DNA of 64,000 bases from Cycas panzhihuaensis (Eukaryota > Cycadophyta): contig CM041465.1 in the NCBI GenBank assembly GCA_023213395.1, forward strand, positions 32,433,741 through 32,497,740, in the 5' to 3' direction. The notes beneath the pieces were generated by a model. It was not told the origin of the DNA. It did not search any database and was given only the letters and a program-made list of their open reading frames with translations. How positions within the stretch are numbered: position 1 is the stretch's first letter; every line of letters starts with the position of its first letter. The position numbers and the translations under genes are program-made. Shown here piece by piece: positions 23,855 to 35,959 of this stretch.

Positions 23855-24296
23855 TTCACTTGATGTACCCAATTGATTTAAAAGATCTTAAACTCTAGTG
23901 ATAAAAGAATTAATAGATTCTGTAGCATACATCTTGAGATTCTTAAAATTCCTTCTCAAGGTTTGAATACTAGTATTTGTACTTTTTTCAAATGATATTT
24001 TCAAGCTAGTCCAAACAATATGAGAAGTATAGTGATTATAGATGCGAGGAAATATTTCATTAAGCATGTTATTGAATATGAAGATAATTACTTCATTATT
24101 TTTCCTTTCTAATTCTTCTTTCAACTTTTCTTGATCAAGAGTCAAATCAATAATAGGGGAAATAGAAATAGGAGTAGTACAACTTTTTGAAACAATCTTC
24201 TATAATTGCTTAGATTGTAAAGTAGGCTTCATTCTTCTTGACCATATGAAATAGTTGTATCTATCAAGCTTAGGAATTGACAATAAATTATCCATG
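23855..24296 (-). pseudogene. Copia-M gag, N-terminal half
   Basis: On the minus strand an ATG at about 24296 opens MDNLLSIPKLDRYNYFIWSR, the DUF4219-like N-terminus of plant Copia gag. A stop follows, then the 85-codon stretch 24145-23888 with LERKNNEVIIFIFNNMLNEI, SHIVWTSLKISFEKSTNTSI and LRRNFKNLKM, typical of UBN2-type capsid. It ends LLNQLGTSSEDV at 23855, where the Gypsy-A 3' LTR begins. The rest of this element is therefore cut off by the Gypsy-A insertion. A Copia-M LTR fragment on the far side (13331-13618) supports that. Confidence 0.82.
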
Positions 24297-25431
24297 GTGA
24301 ATAAAATTTGAGCAACTTAAGATTTATAAAATTAACCACAATCAAGAGTACTAAAGAGAGAGAGAAAATAGACACACAAATATACCTTCAAAATGGGATA
24401 TGCACCACCAACACATCTCCCTTTAATTAGGACCACTTTCTACCTTCTTTGAATTTTATTAATGATCTTAATAAGGCTATCTCTAAGGTTTGAAATAAAC
24501 TTCCCTTAAGGCCAAATATTAAGTTATGATGTTTATGAAATATTGCTCAAAATATTACATTAAATGATCATCAAATGAATAGAAAATTGCTTTGTTGGTT
24601 ACTATGTAGGGCTCTAAACAAAGTGTCAAATTTCATTAAAAACATTTCAATGAAGAAAGCTCTAAAATACTTCAAAATGACCATCTTTAAAATGCCCTTC
24701 CAATGGTTTAGACTATTCATAAGTTAGACTCCTAGTTATAGAATTATAACAAAAAATGCATAGGTATCTCAAAACATGATTAAAAAAATAAATTAAAAGA
24801 ATTTTTAGCTCATTTCACTTTAGCACCTAGTCACTTGATAATTCTGTGTTTGGACAGAATGCCTAGTAAATAAACTATTATCGAAAAGAAATAGATAAGT
24901 GTTGTTTTATGTGCAAATGCTCTCAAGGAAAGTCATGACAAAGAATAAGGTTGACTTTTGGGTCACAGACATATAGATCTAACAAATTAGCTCATGAATC
25001 AGAAGAAACATTTGAAATCAATAGGTCAACTATGTTTAAAATAGACTGAAATAATTTTAAAATGGAGTCAAATGGGCTTAAATGTATTCAAATGGTGAAA
25101 ATAGTCTTTTGATTTATTTTTGACATATATTTAGAATGGAATAAAATGAACTTGAATGGACTTATCATTTTTATAAATGAAAATAAGGATTCAATCATAA
25201 AAGTAGGCCTTTGATAGATTTGTGATAGATTTCTTCCTTCAAATAATCTATATACCCCTCAAAAATAGGGTCAAATAAATATTGGAAGATTAATAATCAT
25301 AGAATTGATAAAAAAATAACTTATTTATGACTTATAGAGCATTCCTATTATAGCAATAGTATTTAGCAATCTTTGATTCAGTAGAACTTAGTCATGACAC
25401 CTCATTTTAGCTTTCATCTAAATTAAATACA
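24297..25431 (-). other. Gene-free stretch, probable Copia-M leader
   Basis: No gene seen. By position it lies between the Copia-M gag start and the LTR at 25538-25905, so it would be the leader on the minus strand. It is unusually long for one, and may include other debris. Confidence 0.4.
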
Positions 25432-25524
25432 CTCTTTCAACTTTTCTTCTTTACCATAAGCTCTCTTTCAACTTCTCTTCTTCACCATAAGCTCTCTTTC
25501 AACTTTTCTTTTTCACCATAGGCT
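25432..25524. repeat. Tandem repeat, 31-bp unit, 3 copies
   Basis: CTCTTTCAACTTTTCTTCTT begins at 25432, 25463 and 25494, each unit ending in ACCATAAG or ACCATAGG. Confidence 0.9.
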
Positions 25525-25533
25525 TTTATACTA
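25522..25533 (-). promoter_or_regulatory. Possible decayed primer binding site of Copia-M
   Basis: GCTTTTATACTA matches 9 of 12 positions of the complementary primer site GCTCTGATACCA, and two of the three differences are C to T. It lies a few bases outside the LTR, where it should be. Confidence 0.45.
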
Positions 25534-25537
25534 GATT

Positions 25538-25905
25538 GGAAAATGTAATCATACACATAAGATAGCTTAACTAAAATCAAGATGATAACATCAAAGTAGT
25601 GCCATAATGGAGCTTAACATATCAAAAATCATGATCATAACTCAAATCTAATATAAAGTCTCATACACTATATACATGATCTCAAATTATATAATCTCTT
25701 ATATTGTACATAATATATCATACTCTATATGTATATTGATAGTTATCTTATAGGTATATGTACCTAATTCACAACCAACTATATTTGTCCTTTATATTAA
25801 CCTAATCATATTTGGCCTTTATGTTGTCTAATTATATTTGGTCACTCATATATGACTTATAACTTAACAAATTATATCAAATGTGCATTACCTTCTAATA
25901 CTCCC
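25538..25905 (-). repeat. Copia-M LTR, shared by two units
   Basis: About 290 bp match 13331-13618. On the minus strand AGGGGAG at 25906-25913 precedes it like a polypurine tract, and an RNase H C-terminus lies just beyond. On its other side is the putative primer site and a gag. It thus looks like the 3' LTR of the fragment to the right and the 5' LTR of the one to the left. Confidence 0.65.
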
Positions 25906-25919
25906 CTATAATACATATT

Positions 25920-26261
25920 TATATATATACCTAGATTTTATATGAGTTAGAGATGCTTATCCCTTAATAATGTCTTAGTGAGAATATTTATAACTTGGTC
26001 TTTTGTTTTGCATTGTTAAAAATGAACTTGTTAATTTTGAATGAGTTCTCTAATGTAATGATGTCTGATGTCCATGTGCTTTGTTTTGTTATGTATAACT
26101 AGATTCTTGGTCATTTGAATTATACTTTGATTATCACAAAAGATCATTGTTGGTTCTTATTGAGGTTGATGAAGGTCTTCAAGAATTCTTCTAATCCAAA
26201 TTACTTTCCTTCCTACTAACTCAACTACTTTATATTCTACTTCTATTATCAATAAAGAAGG
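25920..26261 (-). pseudogene. Copia RNase H C-terminal fragment
   Basis: Minus-strand reading from about 26261 gives EVEYKVVELVGRKVIWIRRI, then EPTMIFCDNQSIIQMTKNLV, then HMDIRHHYIRELIQN and INILTKTLL near the end. These are the last Copia RNase H motifs (E in A.E.E., CDN.SA...NP.FH.RTKHI, DI.TK.L). The fragment starts in mid-domain: a second LTR piece (26262-26310) replaces its upstream part. No RT or integrase is joined to it. The domain call is firm although the frame is broken by stops. Confidence 0.82.
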
Positions 26262-26310
26262 TATCATATATGACTTATAACTTAACCAATTTTATTGAAT
26301 GTGTATTACC
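26262..26310 (-). repeat. Second small Copia-M LTR fragment
   Basis: TCATATATGACTTATAACTT and the following bases repeat 25847-25892. It sits at the broken upstream edge of the RNase H fragment, marking a deletion or rearrangement joint. Confidence 0.7.
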
Positions 26311-28632
26311 TTTAATAGAAGCGACCCTTGGATTGGCTACTCTCCTTAGGAGTAGAGCCTAATAAATTCCTTAGCTTACTAGTTAACTTTAAACCTATAA
26401 AAGAAATTCTTTTTAATGATATTAGATTATTTTCCTTAAAGGGAAATAGAATTGACTTAGTAAGGATGAAGCATGTAAGACTCTAAAGGATGTTGAGTCT
26501 TTAGAAAGAAGGGTAAATGACCTACTTCAAAGTGGTCATAGCCTCATAAGAATATTGCATAAGATGTTTATAAATCAAGGGTGGGCTATATGGAATTAGC
26601 TTGTAATAACAACTAGCATGGATAAAGGAGTGTTTTATGAAGGTTTCATAAGGGTTGTGTCATCCCTAATAGGATCTATTACCAAAGAGACCTCCTTATA
26701 ATGTAATTGAGGAACACTAAAGATCAAGGGATCAAATCTAAACTTACTAATATTTGAGAGGGTTCTCCCTAAATCACTATCAAAATAACTCCATGGAGGA
26801 TCCTGAAAAAGTAGGTATAGAAACGACTCCAAGTTTGACTAAAAGATATTGGTTTAAACTAGTTTGCATGACCCCAACTTACTTCGGTGGGCATGTGGTG
26901 GAAGTTAAAGAAATCACTCATGGAATTGTCCCTTATGTTTACCATGAAATAAGTGAAATGAGCATGGATATATCCAAGCCAGTAAGTATGTTATATCTAA
27001 CCAAGATGAAGAAAAGACCCTTTGAATCAATTCTAACCTCTAAGGTAAATTATAGAGTAGATTGATTAATAGTAAAAATGGATAAATTATTCTCATCATC
27101 TCAAGGTCAAATCTCTTCCTCTAATGACTTAGATTGAGCACTTTCTAAAGGGAAACTCTCCTAATTTAAAAGGCTAAGTCATTAAAGTAAGACCCCTAAG
27201 TCTCCTACAAGTTAGGACTGATAGAAAACTCAACAAAAAAACCTAGAACCTCATCAACGCAAGTACCATGATTATGCTTGAGAGGAAGCTCATTGAATTA
27301 ACTCAAGAAATCACAGCAATTTTCTATAGGTAGCTCTAAATTAGGGATGGAAGATAGATAAATGAGAGGTTTTGAGACCTCATCATTATCAAAGGAACAA
27401 AATCCCTCATCCATAGTATAAGAGTCAATTTTAGGGATAGACTAGTCTAAAAAAGGCTCACAACCTAACTCAAGGAGAGGTATAGAAGAATGTATAGTGT
27501 CATTGGTAGAGAAGTTACCTATGAGACTAGTTGTAATTAATGATTCTACATCTTACTATAATGTGAAGGGAGTAGTGGAAGATATTGATTAGGTAACTAC
27601 CTCTATGTGACATGAATTAGTTTAATATTCTTTAAATGGAAATAGGCTTAAGTGTATGACCATGCTAATAGTTTTGGGATTAGCATTGGGAGACTCCACC
27701 TAGTAAGAAACTAGTGAAAGCAAAGTTGTATATTCATGGGTTTATTATACTATGAATTCATAGATTTCATAAATTAATTCTTTAGAAATTTAAGTCTAAT
27801 ATGCATCATCAAGATTAAAAAATAATCCTAAAAATCTATTTCAGATTCATTATCTTTTTACTTGATTATAAAAAGGGCATTTTCTTCCACTAAAAAAGAG
27901 CAAGTGACATCAAAGTCATTTATAAAGGCATCCATCAGTTTCTAGAATAAAAAGTTTAAATTCTAGCATAAGTGCTAAAACCACTTAAGTGCAATACCTT
28001 GCAATGTCCTTAGGAAAAGTATTATCAATAAAAGATCATTAGGTATATAATAAGAACACGTGAAATTAAATACTTTGATGTGACTTAAAGGGCCTTGCCT
28101 AGGTATCCCACCTAAACTTAGGTAATTTAGGAATGAAAGGGTGAAGGCTACAAAGAAGAATGTCATATGAGAAAGGGCTCTTGATATAGAAACCATGTGG
28201 TTTCCTCTTCTAAAGTGATGTGGACATATGAAAAGGAGGTTATTGTAAGACAAACATTGGATGAGTCTAATAGGCCTGAATATAACCCCTGAGGCTTATA
28301 CTTGAGTGAGATGCATGAGCCTGAGGCACTCAACCAACATGAGAATAATACATGAGGCACTACCACTGGGATATGAGTGTAGGTAGAAGTAGAAATAACC
28401 CAAGGCCAATTCTGCTTATAAGGATATGCAAGAGAGCTTTATAGAGAAGACATAGGTTCTCTATAACTATGGTGAGGAAAGAATCAATGGTGATCCATGG
28501 AATAGTATGTAATAGAGTCACTCAAGAACTAAGGAAATAAGAATGTATTATAAAAGTTCTTCAACATATGTGAAAGATGTAGGTTTAGAGCATACCAATA
28601 GGAAGTTTTGGCAACTCCCTAGTATGGTTTCC
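26311..28632. other. Unrecognised stretch with one open frame of 103 codons
   Basis: The plus-strand frame 26754-27065 (MRGFSLNHYQNNSMEDPEKV...) has an even amino-acid composition and includes YFGGHVVEVKEITHGIVPYV, but I recognise no family. It lies in a repeat-dominated region with stops before and after it. It could be a decayed part of a retroelement polyprotein or a chance frame. The rest of the stretch shows no domain. Confidence 0.3.
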
Positions 28633-29337
28633 AAAAATGATTTAATGGATTGGGGCTAATAACCTTAGAGTGACTCTATGAGAAGAGATAGTAGTAGTGA
28701 TGATTCTTAATGACCAACCCTTTCAACCAATCCCTAAGAAGGGATCTTATCTACTTATGAGTTTAATCTATGGTGAAGGAATTAAACTAATGTAGGGTTT
28801 TAAATAGTTTGTATGCATAAGTAAGAAATAAGTCTAAATATAATCAACTCAAATCATACATTAATAGACCAAGCCTACATGTAATATTAGTATGCATTCT
28901 TGGTTTACATGAATCCAACATAGAGTGAATATGCAACCAGTCAAACTATATGAGATATAAAATATATTTCTTTCCTTTTTTGCTTTATGTTTCTTAGATG
29001 ATTTAAAATAAAAGGAAAACACAATTAAACATAAGAGACAAAGGTGATCTAGTCATTTAAGTTGTACTTATATTTATCATATTACTCAGTCCTTCACTTT
29101 CCTTTTCTAATATTTTAAATATAGTCAATTAAAAGTGAAAGAGTGGAAGAGATGAGTAATTGATCAATCACAAGTTTTAATCTCCAAACCTACTTAATCA
29201 AACCTTTAACTATTTATTATTTTCTTGTGTAAGCAAACAAAAAGTAGAAAAAGAAACAAAGCAAATAATTGCTCAATAAAAATTGTTCTTTCACTTTACT
29301 TTTCTTTCCACTCTTTATTTGTTTATGAAATCTTAAA
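28633..29337 (+). repeat. Dispersed repeat R1, copy 2
   Basis: It matches 7866-8572 in direct orientation over about 700 bp, both ending shortly after TGTTTATGAAATCTTAAA. Confidence 0.8.
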
Positions 29338-29742
29338 ACTATTAAATACATACAAGAAATCTAATGGTGAGTTAAATATATAGCAATTAAGTTCAAATAA
29401 AAGATGAACTATGTTTAACAAAGAATACCAAATATGGAGAATTGGTCAAAACTCAAATTAGAAAGAATAATAGGTACATACTTAGAGTACATGTTCACCA
29501 TTAGTGAGAGAACCTCATTGGTCAACCTAGAGGTGGCACATATCTTTATGTGGCCCACAACCTCTAATATAAAACACAAAGAATATAGAGAGAGATTACA
29601 TAGAGTTAATTTATATAATTGCGTATCACACCTAATATTCCCCCTTGTAATAGTCAATTACATAAAGGATTGTCACATCAGATAATAAAGCTTAAGACTT
29701 CAAAAGTATGTTGGATCATATATTTCTACACTTGAATAAAAA
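29338..29742. other. Gene-free stretch
   Basis: Open frames on both strands at 29415-29685 overlap each other and have no recognisable domain. Nothing else seen. Confidence 0.45.
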
Positions 29743-30140
29743 GCTACTGATGTCCATATGAAGTGAAGTCCATCTACTAAAACGCATGGCTTACTAGCCA
29801 TTGTAACTACTAGTTGAGTAGGAATTCCCTTTACATACATGGTTTAATCAACACCAGCAAGAGTAACTGTAAAGTGATACCACCCCTTACTTATATGGGA
29901 ATGCAAGAAGTCTTAAAATAAAAAATACCAAGTTTTAAAATAAACATAACTTATTAGACCAAAATAAGAAGTAACTGATATCCATATGAAGAGAATACCA
30001 TCCACCAAACCACATGGGTCATTAGCCACTCTAATTGCTAGTTAACTATGAGTTCTCTTTGTATATGTGGATTAATTAGAGCTAGCAAGAGTAGTTTAAA
30101 TAGTCCTACCCCTTGCTCATATAGAAGTGCAAGTAGTCTT
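29743..30140. repeat. Repeat R2, tandem pair
   Basis: Two diverged copies of a 170-bp block (29743-29914 and 29971-30140, period 228) share TGATATCCATATGAAG, then CATCCACCAAA, then CATGG, then ATTAGCCACT. A third partial copy is at 52252-52363. No protein is readable. Confidence 0.75.
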
Positions 30141-30932
30141 CAAGTAGCTCCATGGCCACAAATTGCCTCACAGGCTAAAAATAATAACATGCCTCTTTGG
30201 GTTTTATAAAATACCATCATGGGCTTATATAATACCTCTATGGGCAAAATAACCAGTAATAAATGTTTTTATATGACTTAAAAAACATAGAGGTGACTTA
30301 AATATTACATGAATGACTCTCTCTCATATAATAAAGTTTAAAATAAAACTCAATGGATTCTCAAGAGCTAAAAAATTAAAATTTGATACATGTTATCCCC
30401 CCCATGTAGGGTATATTACATCCATAAATATTATGGAACCTTAATAATTACATATAAGTGCCTAAAGAAGCTCATAAAATGAAGAAATATAAATATTTAA
30501 TGAAAACTTTAAACTTTAAATTAAAAAATCTACATCAAAATAACTCCAAAAGGTTCAAATAACCTACCAACAAAAAGATCTCTCTATAACAAATCTAATG
30601 CAATATACAAGAGCAAAATTGGAGCCTCCAGCTCAAGTTATGGTTAAAATAATGAAGAATGCTATATAAAAAACTAAAATTAGGGGACTAGCCCCTTTAG
30701 TTGGATAGTAGACAGTCATGTAGTAGTTTCATATGACCAGGGGTTGGGCATTTAGGGGGTTGGGTAGACCTGAAATATATATCTAATTTAGTTAATTTAA
30801 TTTTTAAATTTATATAAAAAAATTAACCCTATTTAATAAGATTTCATGTCTACCAATAATATAATATTTGTAAATAATATTTAATCACAAAACATATGTG
30901 AATACCCTAAAATGTCAGGGTTTCAAAAATAA
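30141..30932. other. Gene-free AT-rich stretch
   Basis: No reading frame or repeat recognised apart from low-complexity A/T runs. Confidence 0.45.
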
Positions 30933-31026
30933 AATTATCCCTATAAGAGCATAATAGTATTTATTTCATATTTACACTAGAATGTAATATAAAGAACATC
31001 AAGATCAATATTAGGTATCCATTGTA
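30933..31026 (-). repeat. Copia-T LTR-A, left part (split by LINE)
   Basis: From about 30945 the sequence (TTATTTCATATTTACACTAG..., then ATCAATATTAGGTATCC) aligns with the same region of the LTRs at 45220 and 48667. The LTR resumes at 41879 after the LINE. The two parts sum to about the full LTR length (near 334 bp), which puts the left edge near 30933; the first dozen bases are poorly conserved. Confidence 0.8.
31015..31026 (+). repeat. LINE target-site duplication, left copy
   Basis: GTATCCATTGTA at 31015-31026 recurs exactly at 41879-41890 right after the LINE A-rich tail. A further copy at 37088-37099 is carried by the internal duplication. Confidence 0.92.
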
Positions 31027-31569
31027 GTGCATTAAGTGATCGTACGGTGGCAGTGAGCTAGGGTTCTTCATCTTATTAACAGTGGGGATAGATGCATACT
31101 AGAGGTGGGCATAAGGCCCTTCAAAATGGCTAGTAGCTCAGGATGAATTGAGAAGATCCATTGAAGCCCCCTCTTTGGGGATGAATAGTTGGTGGAATAT
31201 CCCAGTTTGGCATCAAGTTGTGCTTGCCCATAGCATGGAGATGTCAACGGTGAGAGGGAATAGGGACTTCTTTCTTAGGCTAGTGGTGGAGGTTATCATT
31301 GGACTATAAATCAGAAGGAGGTCTGAGGATGAGGTTTCATCCTTTCTAGGCTTTGAGGCAATGGAGGACAAGTGAAGAAGGGGGATGAGCACAGTCCCTT
31401 ACTCCTAAGAGAGATCATTGTGCAAGCAAGATATGTTACATTGCTTTGGATTATATGTCATTTTATTAGTATTATGGAGTTAATACATATGAATACTATG
31501 CTAAATTAGATAGACCGAGTAGATCAACAAATAACTCTTAACTAGACCCACTCTCCCTTAAGGAAGAAG

Positions 31570-32830
31570 ATGTATTTAGATGCCTTGACTCTAACTGAAG
31601 CCCAAATATTTGATATAAATCCTATTCTGGATCATGACAAGATCAGAATTCCAGTCCCAAAGAGGTTATCGGATAGTCTGGAAAGATACTAGGGTAATAG
31701 CCTAGTGCAACATTTCTCAGCCCTAGGCCTAGTGTAGACCCCATTAGAAAATAGGTTAGCTATCGATGGAAGTTGAGATGTTTAGTTGAGGTCATTACAC
31801 TCCATAGAGGGTGTGTTTTATTTAAGTTCTCATGCCATGAGGATATGGTCAATGTCCTTTTAAAATCACCATGGATGATGGGTAGGACGGCCATCCTAAT
31901 GGAGAAATGGCACTTAGACTTTGACCGATCTGAAGGTTCTATAAAGTAAATTCCCTTATGGGTCTAATTGCCAGGGCTATCATTAAATGCCTAGGATCTT
32001 GACGTTATTAAAGAGGTTGCTAAGACTATTGAGCCCCTCTTAGTGGTAGATTCAACCATGAAGAATAAGAGCAAACTTATGAATGCTAGATTTTATGTTC
32101 TAGAAAGAATTAATAAACCCCTTCCTCTCTAGGTGTTTATAAATGATCGTGGGTGTAATAGGGAACAAAAATTGGTATATGAGCTCGAAAATGTGTGATG
32201 TCAAAAGTGTAAATGGCTTGGGCACCTTCTATTTAGTTATCTAAGAGATCTAAAGCCAAACCCCTTGGCTCACCATATTGAGGATGAGGGTCTAAAGGGA
32301 AAGGAGGAATAAGGAGGCCCCTCTGTAGAACTTAAAGAGAAGGAGGTACCCCCAATGGTGGAGGAATAGGTTTCAAACCTCCTTGAGGTTGGGCAAGGCA
32401 CTATTCAAATTGACCCAGGATAGGATTTAAACCTAGATGAGGAAGATACCATTTTTAAGGAAGGAGAGGTTGATTTAACTACCCTTTTAGGGGCCTTATA
32501 ACTCTAGCTAGTAAAACCCCAATTGGGAATGGAGACGGTCCCTTCCCATAAGGAGGAAGAGTCTAATTCACTGAGATATGAAGAGTAGAAGAAACTAGAG
32601 AAGGTATGGAAGACTAGAGATTCGAGGAACTAGGATGTTGTTCAAGAGCTAGACCTCTTAAGAGGCCCTAACTTTTATAGTGAAAATAGATTAGGAAGGT
32701 CATACTTAAAGGTACTATAGGAGAGAGAGGTAGCGATCTAGATTGACCAAGGAACACAGAGAACCCTAAGGGATGGAGGACCAGGGTAAGGGCCCAAAAC
32801 AAGAAGTAAGAGATAAAGGAAGTTGAAGGC
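31570..32830 (+). pseudogene. LINE ORF1 (DUF4283-type, zinc knuckle), copy 1
   Basis: From ATG 31570 the frame reads MYLDALTLTEAQIFDINPIL, then HDKIRIPVPKRLSDSLERY. With a shift it continues FSCHEDMVNVLLKSPWMMGR, EKWHLDFD and PLWV.LPGLSL. This is the order of the DUF4283 domain in plant L1-like ORF1 proteins, which coat LINE RNA. At 32199-32240 a knuckle CQKCKWLGHLLFSY has Tyr in place of its last Cys. The remainder to about 32830 is charged and rich in Glu/Lys with no fold that I recognise. The call rests on the two motifs and on its place before the endonuclease. Confidence 0.8.
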
Positions 32831-32849
32831 CCATGGGGGGGAAGTTAGT

Positions 32850-33700
32850 ATGTAGCTCACCTCTTGGAATATTTAGGGTATAAATGCCTCGTCAAAATGC
32901 AGAATGGTGAAGAAACTGCAGAGTCATAGGAAGCTAGATATCCTTTTAATTTAGAAGACTAAACTATTAGATTAAAATAAAGCAATCTTTAAAAAATAAA
33001 ATATAGAAAGGATCTAATTGGATTACCTCAAAGGGGAGCAGGGGCTCTGGAGGCCTTACTTCCATGTGGAATCCTAGAGGATAGGAGAGTGAAGCATTCC
33101 TCATCAAGGAGCACTTTATATCTATTTGGTTAATAAGTAAGAAACCCAATAGTAAGTGGTTAGTCATCAACATATATGCTCCTCTAACATAGGAGGGGAG
33201 AAAAAATTTATGGAGTAGGCTGTTAGAGGCTCATAAGAAGTGGGCAGGCCTATGGCTGATTGTTGGGGACTTCAACATGGCCTTATCCCTTGAGGAAAAG
33301 GAAGGGGGTCAGCTTGAGTGGACTAAAAGTATGGATGACCTTAGGGACTTTATGCAGAAGGGAGGATTGATGGACATTCCCCTGAGAGGCCCTAAGTTCA
33401 CCTGGTCAAATAAGAGATTAGGAGTTGTCCATATCCAAGTTATATTAGATACAGTGGTCAATAACTATGCTTGGTTAAGTCAACATAGTAATATAAACTT
33501 TGAAGCTTTGCCAAAGATAGTTTCAGATCACTCCCTGTTGGCCTTGGGATGTGATGAGTCTAAAGGTTATCTGGAAGCCCCCTTCCAATTTGAACTAATA
33601 TGGATAAAGGAACTAGACCCCCAAAATTTATTATTAGAATGGTGGAGTTCCCCAGCCTATCTATGTGCGATGAGGATATTTTCAATAAAATTGTGTTAGG
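32850..33700 (+). pseudogene. LINE ORF2 endonuclease, copy 1
   Basis: ORF2 begins at about 32850 with M, a stop, LTSWNI, a stop, then GINASS, the plant LINE start (SWN.RG.N). It goes on with KLDILLI and KTKLLD (QETK in relatives). The 140-codon open stretch from 33277 lies in the same frame as GDFN just upstream (the G-D-F-N metal-site motif) and includes LRDFMQKGGLMDIPLRGPKF, TWSN and IVSDHSLLAL (SDH catalytic His). This apurinic-type endonuclease nicks the target for target-primed reverse transcription. Frameshifts and TAG codons disable it. Confidence 0.9.
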
Positions 33701-33879
33701 TAAAAAGATTAGTTAAGGAATAGAATAAGAACTCTTACGAGGATATTTTTTGCTTAAAAAGACATGATTCTGGAAGAGCTAAAGCATATTGAGGTGAAAA
33801 TTTAGGACCATGGGAGGTCCACTAACCTTGACTAGAAAGAAAAGAGGCTTCTTTCTAATCTGGAAGGAGTTTTGTCTAA

Positions 33880-35470
33880 TGAGGAAACATTTTGGAAACA
33901 AAAATCAAGAGCCCTATGGCTTGCAGAGGGAGACAGAAATACTTAATTATTCCATATGACAACTATGAAGCATAAAGCCTATAATTATATAAAAAGCATG
34001 CTGAATAAACATGGGGAGGATATTGGGTAGGAGAATATTAAGGGGACAGCTATGGATTATTTCAGGGAGCTATATAGTGATCCAGGTTATAAGGACGAGG
34101 AGGCTAAGAAGGAGATTCTTGCCCTAATGCCTAAGAAGGTGGGGTGCATTGTGAACAAAGCCCTAAAGGCCCCATTCTCATTGGATGAGGTTAGGAAAGC
34201 TATATTTGGCATGAAGAGGGAGAAAGACCCTAGGCTAGATGTGTTCCCCCTAGGGCTCTACCAGGAATATTAGGACATCATTAAGGATGGCTTCCTTGAA
34301 GCTGTAAAGGATTTATTTGAAAATGGAAAAATTCATGGGGAGTGGAAGGCTACTTTCTTGGTCTTAATCCCTAAGAAAAGTGATGCAAATAGGATGGAAG
34401 AGTTTAGGCCCATTAGCTTGTGTAATGTGAAGTACCGAATTTTAGTAAAGATCTTGGCCAATAGGATGAAGGAACTCCTTCCTTTTATTATAGGTCCTAA
34501 CCAAGATGGGTTCATCAAGGGGAGACAAATTTTGGATGGTATTATAGCAGTTCATGAAATGATCCACTCAACTTATTAGAGGAAAGAGCCCGGGATGAAA
34601 ATCAATATAGATCTCTTGAAGGCTTATAATAGAGTTTTGTGGGCTTGCATATTGGAGTGCATCAGAGCCTTTGAATTTAGAGAATGCTAGAGGACATAGA
34701 TTGAGAGTTGTATCTTAAACCCTAGCTTCTTAGTGATTATAAATGGCACATCTATAGGTTTCTTCCTAGGTTACAGAGGGCTTAGATAAGGAGACCCTCT
34801 TTCCCCTTACTTGTTTATCACTATGGCTAAGTTAATTAGAAAATCCATGGAGGAAGCTAGGAGATTTGGGAAGATTATGAGCTTAAGGCCCACCTTTGAG
34901 GTTGCCAATGTTGTTCATAGACACTTTGTAGATGATAATATTCTATTGAGTAGGGCTTCCATTAAGGAAGCAAAAGCTATCAAAGCCCAACTGGAGACGT
35001 TTGAGGTTACTACAAATAAGAAGGTAAACCTAGAAAAGAGTAATATATTCTTTTTGAACATTATGGACAGGACACAAAGGGCCATAATCAAGGTCTTGGA
35101 AATGCCCATTAGAGCCCTCATAACCTGGTATCTTGGTATACCCCTATTTGTGGGAAGAATGCAAATCAACTTGTGGAATCTGATTATTAGTCAGGTATAA
35201 AGGAAGCTAGTTGGTTAGAAAGGGGCCTTACTTAGTCAGGCCAAGAATCTCCAATTATTGGTGGCATCTCTTTAGAGCATCCATACCTATGTAATGTCTT
35301 TGTTTAGGTGTTCTGGGAAGGTGATAAACACTTTGAAAACTATTAAAAAAAAAATCATATAGTTAGGAGTTGAGGATAGGGAAAGAATTCACTTGCTTTC
35401 TTAGGAGAAAGTGTGTCTTCCCAAATGGGTGGGAGGCTTGAACATAAAGGATATAACATGCTTTAATAGG
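33880..35470 (+). pseudogene. LINE reverse transcriptase, copy 1
   Basis: The RT region includes WLAEGDRNT-like sequence near 33920, KAPFSLDEVRKAIFGMKREK followed by DPRLDVFPLGLY (GPDGF.. region), LIPKKSDANRMEEFRPISLC, and IGPNQDGFIKGRQILDGII. After two stops it continues with LFITMAKLI and the catalytic HFVDDNILLS (FVDD at 34925-34936), then KVNLEKSNIFF. These are the classical LINE RT blocks in order. RT copies the LINE RNA at the nicked target. Stops at 34270, 34579 and elsewhere show it is dead. Confidence 0.92.
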
Positions 35471-35959
35471 GATCTAGTAGCCAAACTAGGATGAAGCCTT
35501 ACTACTAAAAAGGAGAGGTCCTAATGTAAGATTGTGTCCAGGAAATACCTCAAGGATAATCAATTTTTGACTTTTGCCCCTTTTGGTGAAAATGGATTGG
35601 CTATCTGGAGGAGCCTTGTGTTTGTAAGAAAGATGTTAGTGTTAGGGGTCCAATGGTGTTTAAGTGATAGAAAATCTATTAACTTCTAGGAGGAAACCTA
35701 GAGTGGTAATATTCAACTAAATAAGAATCTTGTTATAGCTCCCTTGCAGGTAGACTATGAGAGCCTTTATGGGAGAAAGGTGGAAGATTAATGGAAGATT
35801 AAGAAGGATGGGAAGTTATGGAGAAGTTTTGAAGAAATGCTTTACCATAAGGATAAAGAGCAACAAATCACTGCTCTTAGGAATGAGATAAATAAGATAT
35901 ACATTCCCAAATTTCCAAAGGAGCATGCCATGGTCTAGCCTAGGTCCTAGTCTGGGACC

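Noticed and set aside
32967-33173. Minus-strand 68-codon frame (and its counterpart at 39025-39246)
   Set aside because: It is antisense to the LINE endonuclease and is conserved only because the LINE is duplicated.
34915-35169. Minus-strand frames antisense to the LINE RT (also 34333-34518, 40405-40590, 40987-41181)
   Set aside because: They are reverse-strand shadows of the RT with no domain of their own.
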